From contig JAFYZZ010000058.1 of NCBI GenBank assembly GCA_017548445.1, positions 1 through 14,029 on the forward strand: a DNA stretch of 14,029 nucleotides, given 5' to 3'. This DNA is from Bacteroidales bacterium (GTDB taxonomy: Bacteria; Bacteroidota; Bacteroidia; Bacteroidales; UBA932). Under the pieces are notes generated by a model. That model saw only the letters and a list, made by a program, of their open reading frames with translations, was not told where the DNA came from and made no database searches. Each line of letters opens with the position of its first letter. Within the stretch, counting starts at the first letter, position 1. The position numbers and the translations under genes were made by a program. Below, piece by piece: positions 6,521 to 14,029 of the stretch.

Positions 6521-7324
6521 TTATAATAGTTCGGAAAGCTGCTTGTAGAATTGCTTGCTGACCGGGATTGAAGGGACTTCTGGGTGCAGGAGCTCCGCCG
6601 TGATCATCCCTTCTTTATTTCTGCTCAGGAGCTTGACGTATTTGGGATTGACGAAATAGGAACGGTGGCAGCGCACGAGACCGTGCTGGGCGACCGTGTT
6701 CTCCACGCTCTTCATCGAGGCGCGCAGCATGAATTCCTTGACCCGGTCCGTGTCCATATAGCGGATGATGACGTAGTTGGCGTCCGCCTGGATGCTGATG
6801 ACGGCGGCGGGATCGATCGTGAGCTTGAGACGCTTGTGCTCGTCGTAGAACTTGACGAGGGTCTCGACGGGCTCGGCCTTGAGGTCGGCGTTCTTGTTGA
6901 GGATGATCTGCACCAGGATCAGGAACAGGTAGGGATAGGCCAGGATCAGGTAGGAAAACTTGAAGCAGCGGGACAGGACGATGAAATAGGAGTATGCACC
7001 ATTATAGAACAGCGCCGTGTACAGGGCCATGAAGAAGGAGTACACGAACACCTCGCCGAAGCACCAGATGGCGTAGTGCCACCAGCGGAAGGGGATGTGT
7101 TTGTAGAGGGCGCTGAAGACGAGCCGGGTCAGGGCGAGGAGCCCCAGCAGGATGGTGGCGAGCATCACGAAGTGGAATCCGAACGACATTCCGCCGACCT
7201 GATAGTATTCCTGCATGCCGAAGGGGTTGTAGAGAAAGCAGAAACCGACGAAAAAAGCCGGAATCAGCACCACATAAAGGAGTTGCTCCTTGTAGGTCTT
7301 GCCGATACGCAGTCGAGTGTTCAT
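6521..7324 (-). CDS. Membrane-anchored LytTR-family transcriptional regulator, 267 aa
   Basis: The N-terminal half has about four hydrophobic membrane-spanning segments (roughly residues 14-32, 48-70, 83-106 and 124-142). The C-terminal 105 or so residues form a LytTR DNA-binding domain. The domain is shown by SIQADANYVIIRY (177-189), the near-invariant VRCHRSYFVNPKYV (217-230) and the ending IPVSKQFYKQL (253-263). There is no receiver or kinase domain, so the membrane part probably senses a signal, or an interacting membrane protein, directly. It is the first gene of an operon with manC, separated by 4 bp, and is divergent from the lipid operon. Targets are unknown; its own promoter, manC and the facing lipid promoter are natural candidates. 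Confidence 0.92.
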   Translation of the reverse strand: MNTRLRIGKTYKEQLLYVVLIPAFFVGFCFLYNPFGMQEYYQVGGMSFGFHFVMLATILLGLLALTRLVFSALYKHIPFRWWHYAIWCFGEVFVYSFFMALYTALFYNGAYSYFIVLSRCFKFSYLILAYPYLFLILVQIILNKNADLKAEPVETLVKFYDEHKRLKLTIDPAAVISIQADANYVIIRYMDTDRVKEFMLRASMKSVENTVAQHGLVRCHRSYFVNPKYVKLLSRNKEGMITAELLHPEVPSIPVSKQFYKQLSELL

Positions 7325-7393
7325 AACGCGATCCTTTCGTTTTAAACCTTTCCGTGGGACGGGGACGAAATCCCCAAATCCTGTTTTTCATCC

Positions 7394-7423
7394 CAAAGTT
7401 AGGTCCTTTTTTCCGCAAAACAA
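7394..7423 (-). promoter_or_regulatory. Promoter of the LytTR-manC operon
   Basis: On the minus strand, TTG (7423-7421) is followed after 19 nt by TAACTTTG (7401-7394), a full match to the -7 consensus. Transcription would start near 7387, leaving a leader of about 63 nt. That leader contains a small GGGGA...TCCCC hairpin at 7361-7375. Confidence 0.75.
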
Positions 7424-7440
7424 GGTTTTCGTCACTTTTT

Positions 7441-7504
7441 TTGCCCGCCGGTTTCTTTTGCTTGTCGGCCCGGCGGGCAACTTTTATCTTTGCCCGGTTT
7501 CTTT
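7441..7504. repeat. Inverted plus direct repeat array around the lipid-operon promoter
   Basis: TTGCCCGCCGG (7441-7451) and CCGGCGGGCAA (7470-7480) are a perfect 11-bp inverted repeat with an 18-bp spacer. A third, shortened copy in the first orientation, TTTGCCCGG followed by TTTCTTT, begins at 7489; it repeats the stretch from 7440 with three bases (CCG) missing. The right inverted arm lies between the -33 and -7 elements, and the third copy overlaps the -7. This arrangement suits an operator. A terminator is less likely because no gene reads into it. Confidence 0.5.
7462..7492 (+). promoter_or_regulatory. Promoter of the lipid operon
   Basis: TTG at 7462-7464 is followed after 20 nt by TATCTTTG (7485-7492), a full match to the Bacteroidales -7 element. 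The inferred start is near 7498. The -33 elements of this and the divergent LytTR promoter are 38 bp apart. Confidence 0.75.
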
Positions 7505-7684
7505 CGTCCGGAACTCCCCTTGCTGCGGGGGAGTTTCGCCCCTGTGCGGGCGGTTTCACCCACCCGCGTCCGAATTTGACCACAAAACACCCTGGAAAGG
7601 AAGTCGTTGCCGATTTTTGGGATAAATTCGCAGCCGGTTTTCGGGACCGTATTTATCTAAAACCTAAAAAGAAGAAAAATTTTT
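7498..7684 (+). promoter_or_regulatory. Long structured 5' leader of the lipid operon
   Basis: About 185 nt separate the inferred transcription start from the first start codon. Two adjacent hairpins are visible: AACTCCCC (7512-7519) with GGGGAGTT (7528-7535), and CGCCC (7537-7541) with GGGCG (7548-7552). The last 25 nt before the ATG are strongly A-rich (AAAAAGAAGAAAAATTTTT), as is usual upstream of Bacteroidota starts. No known riboswitch class was recognised and no leader peptide is convincing. Confidence 0.4.
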
Positions 7685-9340
7685 ATGATCAAGATCGACA
7701 ATTTCATCAATCTCTTCGAAGGCGCTGTCCGTGAGAACTGGGAGCGTCCTGCGTTGAGTGACTTCCGGAAGTCCACGATCACCTATCGCGAACTCGCGGA
7801 AAAGATCGAGACCCTTGACCTGATTTGGAAACAAGCAGGCATCAAGCCCGGCGACAAGATCGCCATCAACTGCAAGAGCAGCGCAATGGGAGTCACCGTC
7901 TTCATGGCGGCCGTCAGCAAGGGCTACGTTGCCGTGCACCTCTATAATGCTTTCACCCCTGCGGACACGCAGCGACTGGTCAACCATTCCGACAGCAAGA
8001 TCCTCTACACCGAGAAGCGGACCTTCGATGCGATGGATTTCGAGCAGATGCCTGAAATCCTCTGCGTCATCGACGCCGCCAGCGGCGAGGTCCTCGCGAG
8101 CCGCGCCGGCGTCGGCGAGCTGTACGCCAACGGCGCCCGGCTGCTCGCCGAGCGCTATCCCGCCGGGATGCAGCCGGCCGACTTCCAGGTGATCAAGCCC
8201 GGCTTCGACGACGTCTGCGCCATCCTCTACACCTCCGGTTCCACCGGCAACCCGAAGGGCGTGATGCTGACCTACCGCAACTACACGGCCAACGTCCAGG
8301 CCATCCGCCCGGGCTTCCCGTTCTACAAGGGCGAGGACTACCTCAGCCTCCTGCCGCACGCCCACAGTTTCGGCCTGACCTGCGACGTCGTCATCCCGAT
8401 GACGATGGGTATGCACGTCACCGTGCTCGGCGTCCCGCCGATCCCGATGAACGTCCACGAGGCGTTGAAGGAAGTCAAGCCGCGCATCTTCTTCGGCGTT
8501 CCCCTCATCTTCGTCAAGTTCGCCGAATACATCCTCGGCAGCGACATCCACAGCCCGGAGGGCAAGGCGAAGCTCGAGGACTACGAGCACAACGCGGACT
8601 ACTGCAAGATGCTGCACGACAAGCTGATGGATGCGATGGGCGGCCGCGTCGAGGTGTTCTGCACCGGCGGCTCCGCCATCCCGGCCGAAGTCGAGTCCCT
8701 GCTGGTCTATAAGCTCAAGGTCCCGTTCATGACGGGTTACGGCCTGACCGAGCTCGGCCCCATCGCCTCCTACGGCAAGGTGGGCAAATATATCCCCAAG
8801 TCCTGCGGCGAGTGGCTGCCCGAGGTGCTGGAGTACCGCATCGATTCTCCGGACCAGCGGAACATCGCCGGCGAGCTCTCCGTCAAGGGCGAGGTCGTCT
8901 TCAAGGGCTACTACAAGAACCCTGAGGCCACCGCGGCCGTGCTCAGCGAGGACGGCTGGTTCCGTACCGGCGACATCGGCACCATCGACGCGAACGGCAA
9001 TATCTTCCTGCTGGGCCGTTGCAAGAATATGATCCTCGCGGAGAACGGACAGAACGTCTATCCCGAGGAGATCGAGGTCATCCTCAACGACCTGCCCTAC
9101 GTGGCCGAGTCCATCGTCCTGCAGCGCGAGCACCGCATCGCGGCGCTCATCGTCCCCAACCTGGACGCCCTCGACAAGGCCGGCATCGGCGCCGACGGCC
9201 TCGATGCCATCATGAAACAGAATATCGTATGCCTCAACGGCAAACTGCCCGCCTATTCGGCCGTCAACGACTATGAGCTCCGCTTCGAGCCGTTCTCCAA
9301 GACCCCGAAGGGCAGCATCCGCCGCTTTATGTATAAATAA
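7685..9340 (+). CDS. AMP-forming acyl-CoA/acyl-ACP ligase, 551 aa
   Basis: A complete ANL-superfamily ligase that adenylates a carboxylic acid and transfers it to a thiol (CoA or ACP). Motifs in order: phosphate loop YTSGSTGNPKG (182-192), GYGLTE (351-356), GWFRTGDIG (424-432), the hinge GRCKNMI (444-450) with ENGQNVYPEEIE after it, and the catalytic lysine K542 in SKTPKGSIRR. There is no signal peptide, so it is cytoplasmic. The stop overlaps the fabF start by one base (ATAATG), so the two are translationally coupled. Its place ahead of FabF, FabZ and FabI suggests that its product enters chain elongation, which favours ACP as acceptor, but this is inference. It is a full-length paralogue of the ligase at 1-1268. 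Confidence 0.95.
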   Translation: MIKIDNFINLFEGAVRENWERPALSDFRKSTITYRELAEKIETLDLIWKQAGIKPGDKIAINCKSSAMGVTVFMAAVSKGYVAVHLYNAFTPADTQRLVNHSDSKILYTEKRTFDAMDFEQMPEILCVIDAASGEVLASRAGVGELYANGARLLAERYPAGMQPADFQVIKPGFDDVCAILYTSGSTGNPKGVMLTYRNYTANVQAIRPGFPFYKGEDYLSLLPHAHSFGLTCDVVIPMTMGMHVTVLGVPPIPMNVHEALKEVKPRIFFGVPLIFVKFAEYILGSDIHSPEGKAKLEDYEHNADYCKMLHDKLMDAMGGRVEVFCTGGSAIPAEVESLLVYKLKVPFMTGYGLTELGPIASYGKVGKYIPKSCGEWLPEVLEYRIDSPDQRNIAGELSVKGEVVFKGYYKNPEATAAVLSEDGWFRTGDIGTIDANGNIFLLGRCKNMILAENGQNVYPEEIEVILNDLPYVAESIVLQREHRIAALIVPNLDALDKAGIGADGLDAIMKQNIVCLNGKLPAYSAVNDYELRFEPFSKTPKGSIRRFMYK

Positions 9341-10587
9341 TGGAAGAAAGAAGAGTAGTTATTACCGGAACCGGCGTCATCTCGCCGGTCGGAAATGGCA
9401 CTGAAGCGTTCTGGTCCGCCCTCAAGGCGGGCCGGTGCGGGATCAGCGCCTATCCTGAAGCCAAGGAGTGGAACCTGCCGGTCCACGTCGCCGGCGCGGT
9501 CCGCGATTTCGATCCGACCGCCTACGGCATTTCCCTCAAAGAGACCAAGCGTAACGACCGTTTCTGCCTGCTCGCGCAGGCCGCGGCCGAACAGGCGATG
9601 CAGGAGAGCGGCCTCCAGGCCGGCACCAACATCGCGCCGGAGCGGCTCGGTATCTATATCGGTACCGGCATCGGCGGTATGACGACCTTCGCCGAGCAGA
9701 CGAAAGTGATGCTCGAGGAAGGCGCCGACCGCATCTCCCCGCTGTTCATCCCGAAAATGATCGGCAACATCGCCGCCGGCAACATCGCCATCCGCTACGG
9801 CGCCCAGGGCGCCAACCTGACGGCGGTGGCCGCGTGCGCATCGAGTACGCAGTCCGTCGGCGAGGCGTTCCGCGCCGTCAAGTACGGCTTCGCCGACGCC
9901 ATCCTGACGGGCGGCACCGAGGCCGTCCTCCATCCGCTCGCCTTCGGCGGCTTCGTCAGCGCGCACGCCCTGACGCTCGCCGAGGACCCGCTCCGCGCTT
10001 CGCTGCCGTTCAGCCTCGACCGCGCGGGCTTCGTGATGGCGGAAGGCGCCGCGATGCTCGTCCTCGAGGAATACGACCACGCGGTCTCGCGCGGCGCCAC
10101 TATCGTCGCCGAGGTGACGGGCTACGGCAACTATTGCGACGCCCACCACGCCACGGCCCCGCGCCCGGACGGCCTGCCCGCTTCGTGGGCCATCCGCGAC
10201 GCCCTGGCCCAGTCCGGCTACCGCGAAGGCGAAGACCTCTATATCAATGCCCACGGCACGGGTACGCACCTCAACGACAAGACCGAGACGGCGGCCATCA
10301 AGCTCGCCCTCGGCGAGACCGACGCCCGCCGCGCCAGCATCAGCTCCACCAAGTCGATGACCGGCCATATGATCGGCGCCGCCGGTGCGGTGGAGATCCT
10401 CGCCTCGGCCCTGGCCCTGCGCGACGGCATCATCCCGCCGACCATCGGCCTCGTCAACCCGGATCCCGAGTGCGACCTGGACTACACGCCGCTCAAGGCG
10501 GTGGAGCGTCCGGTCCGCGTGGCGGTGTCCAACTCCCTGGGTTTCGGCGGCCACGACGCCTCCGTCGCCCTGCGCAAATTCGAATAA
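9340..10587 (+). CDS. fabF: 3-oxoacyl-ACP synthase II (FabF-type), 415 aa
   Basis: Condenses acyl chains with malonyl-ACP, extending them by two carbons in type II fatty-acid synthesis. The thiolase-fold active site is complete: nucleophile C166 in AVAACASST, H305 in NAHGTGT, K338 and H343 in STKSMTGH, and the Gly-rich loop NSLGFGGHDAS near 398-408. Length matches the FabF family (about 410-420 aa). It starts on the last base of the ligase stop codon and is 18 bp from fabZ. An intact Cys-His-His triad argues against a chain-length-factor role. It could be the housekeeping enzyme or one for a special acyl chain; which one depends on whether other copies exist in the genome. Confidence 0.95.
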   Translation: MEERRVVITGTGVISPVGNGTEAFWSALKAGRCGISAYPEAKEWNLPVHVAGAVRDFDPTAYGISLKETKRNDRFCLLAQAAAEQAMQESGLQAGTNIAPERLGIYIGTGIGGMTTFAEQTKVMLEEGADRISPLFIPKMIGNIAAGNIAIRYGAQGANLTAVAACASSTQSVGEAFRAVKYGFADAILTGGTEAVLHPLAFGGFVSAHALTLAEDPLRASLPFSLDRAGFVMAEGAAMLVLEEYDHAVSRGATIVAEVTGYGNYCDAHHATAPRPDGLPASWAIRDALAQSGYREGEDLYINAHGTGTHLNDKTETAAIKLALGETDARRASISSTKSMTGHMIGAAGAVEILASALALRDGIIPPTIGLVNPDPECDLDYTPLKAVERPVRVAVSNSLGFGGHDASVALRKFE

Positions 10588-10605
10588 AACCCAAACCTAC
10601 TTATC

Positions 10606-11034
10606 ATGAATCGAGAAGAGATCAAACAATTGCTCCCGCACCGCGAGCCGATGCTGCTGGTGGACTGGACGGAAGGGAATTCCGAAGGCATCCGGGCGAC
10701 CTATCACGTGACGGGCGAAGAGTTCTTCGTCCAGGGCCATTTCCCGGGTTTCCCGGTGGTGCCCGGCGTCATCCTCTGTGAGATCATGGCGCAGTCCTGC
10801 ACCCTCATCCTCGGCGAACAGCTCAAGGGCCACACCCCGTTCTATGCCGGCCTGGACAAGGTCCGCTTCAAACATATGGTGCGCCCCGGCGACACGATCG
10901 AGATCACGGCCAAGCCGGTCTCCATCCGTGGCTCCCTCTTCGTCATCAGCGCGCAGGCGACTGTCGACGGTCACCTTGCCTGCAAGGGCGACCTGTCATT
11001 CTTCCTGATGGAAAACAAAGATTTAGCGAAGTAA
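10606..11034 (+). CDS. fabZ: 3-hydroxyacyl-ACP dehydratase (FabZ-type), 142 aa
   Basis: Removes water from 3-hydroxyacyl-ACP to give trans-2-enoyl-ACP. The hot-dog fold signature is clear: LPHREPMLLVD (10-20), then GHFPGFPVVPG (44-54) with catalytic H45, and E59 in CEIMAQ. Glutamate rather than aspartate at the second catalytic position occurs in FabZ. The length is normal. Only 1 bp separates its stop from the fabI start, which indicates a functional pair with the reductase. In several Bacteroidota FabZ is fused to LpxC; this one is free-standing, so it may be a second copy dedicated to this operon. That is an inference to test in the full genome. Confidence 0.94.
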   Translation: MNREEIKQLLPHREPMLLVDWTEGNSEGIRATYHVTGEEFFVQGHFPGFPVVPGVILCEIMAQSCTLILGEQLKGHTPFYAGLDKVRFKHMVRPGDTIEITAKPVSIRGSLFVISAQATVDGHLACKGDLSFFLMENKDLAK

Positions 11035-11035
11035 G

Positions 11036-11845
11036 ATGGAACTGCTGAAAGGTAAGAAAGGCATCATCACCGGTGCCCTCAATGATAAGTCCATCGCCTG
11101 GAAGGTGGCCGAGCGGGCCATCGCCGAAGGCGCGGACATCGTCCTCACGAATACGGCCCTGTCGCTGCGGATGGGTTCCCTGCAGGAATTCGCCGACGCG
11201 CACGGCTGCAAGCTGATTGCCGCTGATGCCACGAGCCTCGAAGACCTCGGTGCGCTCGTGGACGGCGCTATGGAATACTTCGGCGGTCCCTTCGACTTCG
11301 TGCTGCATTCCATCGGAATGTCCCCGAACGTCCGCAAGGGCCGTCCTTATGAGTCGTTGGACTACGGCTTCCTGGGCAAGACCCTCGACATTTCCGCGCT
11401 CTCCTTCCACAAGCTGCTGCACACCCTCTACGAGAAGGATGCGCTCAAGGAATGGGGTTCCGTGGTGGCGCTGACCTACATCGCCGCCGAGCGGACTTTC
11501 GCGGGCTACAACGACATGGCGGACGCCAAGGCGCTCCTCCAGTCGATCGCCCGCAGCTTCGGCGCCATCTATGGCGCGAAGCGGCACGTCCGCATCAACA
11601 CCGTGTCCCAGTCGCCGACCGCGACGACCGCCGGGCAGGGAATCGCGGGCATGGAGGATATGCTCAAGTATGCCGACCGGATGTCGCCGCTGGGCAATGC
11701 GACGGCCGACGACTGCGCGGATTACATCGTGACGCTCTTCTCGGACTACACCCGCAAGGTCACGATGCAGAACCTCTACCACGATGGCGGTTTCTCCTCC
11801 ATCGGACTGACGGCAGCGGAGGTCGCTACCTTCCCGAAAGAGTAG
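11036..11845 (+). CDS. fabI: Enoyl-ACP reductase (FabI-type), 269 aa
   Basis: Reduces trans-2-enoyl-ACP to acyl-ACP with NAD(P)H, the last step of each elongation cycle. It is an atypical short-chain dehydrogenase: cofactor loop GIITGALNDKSIAW (9-22), HSIGMSPN (91-98), and the catalytic set Y148, Y158 and K165 in TYIAAERTFAGYNDMADAK with the FabI Y-x6-K spacing. The stretches VRINTVSQSP, DRMSPLGNA and VTMQNLYHDGGFSS are typical of the Bacteroidota branch of FabI. It is the last gene of the operon and is followed 20 bp later by a strong terminator. FabI is the target of triclosan-like inhibitors; no resistance change can be judged by eye. Confidence 0.96.
   Translation: MELLKGKKGIITGALNDKSIAWKVAERAIAEGADIVLTNTALSLRMGSLQEFADAHGCKLIAADATSLEDLGALVDGAMEYFGGPFDFVLHSIGMSPNVRKGRPYESLDYGFLGKTLDISALSFHKLLHTLYEKDALKEWGSVVALTYIAAERTFAGYNDMADAKALLQSIARSFGAIYGAKRHVRINTVSQSPTATTAGQGIAGMEDMLKYADRMSPLGNATADDCADYIVTLFSDYTRKVTMQNLYHDGGFSSIGLTAAEVATFPKE

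Positions 11846-14029
<2,184 letters not shown>

Noticed and set aside
5614..6561. A 315-codon plus-strand frame opposite manC
   Set aside because: manC motifs on the other strand are unambiguous, and the plus frame has only biased antisense composition.
7664..9133. A 489-codon minus-strand frame opposite the second acyl ligase
   Set aside because: The composition is low-complexity and no motif is present, whereas the plus strand encodes a complete ligase.

Overview
The window looks like a G+C-rich chromosome segment from an anaerobic Bacteroidota, most likely a Bacteroidales. Four things point there: a Bacteroidota-type enoyl-ACP reductase; A-rich leaders without clear Shine-Dalgarno sites; lipoprotein and outer-membrane genes; and several promoters that fit the Bacteroidales pattern TTG/TTTG, 19-20 bp, TAnnTTTG. 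The genus cannot be fixed from the sequence. Coordinates 1-1268 and 11942-14029 are genes cut by the window edges.

Layout. (1) 1-2235: a divergent pair, an AMP-forming acyl ligase on the minus strand (C-terminus missing) and a HAD-family phosphatase on the plus strand. (2) 2236-4540: a clearly A+T-richer two-gene unit with its own promoter and strong terminator, encoding an unrecognised 485-aa lipoprotein and a small outer-membrane beta-barrel protein. (3) 4566-5362: a monocistronic DUF3298-type lipoprotein. (4) 5382-5654, minus strand: promoter, tRNA-Lys(TTT), tRNA-Lys(CTT), then a foldback terminator that reuses the 3' end of the second tRNA. (5) 5656-7423, minus strand: a two-gene operon of a membrane-anchored LytTR regulator and a short mannose-1-phosphate guanylyltransferase. 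(6) 7441-11911, plus strand: a tight four-gene lipid operon (acyl ligase, FabF, FabZ, FabI) with a roughly 185-nt structured leader, a promoter embedded in a repeat array, and a terminator. (7) 11942-end: a secreted GH2 beta-galactosidase, truncated.

The lipid operon is the functional centre. FabF condenses, FabZ dehydrates and FabI reduces, while the first gene can activate a free fatty acid. No ketoreductase (FabG) or acyl carrier protein is present, so the set must borrow these from elsewhere. No CRISPR array, transposase, integrase or rRNA was seen. The best candidates for something undescribed are the A+T-rich lipoprotein/barrel pair, the repeat array between the LytTR and lipid operons, and the tRNA foldback.
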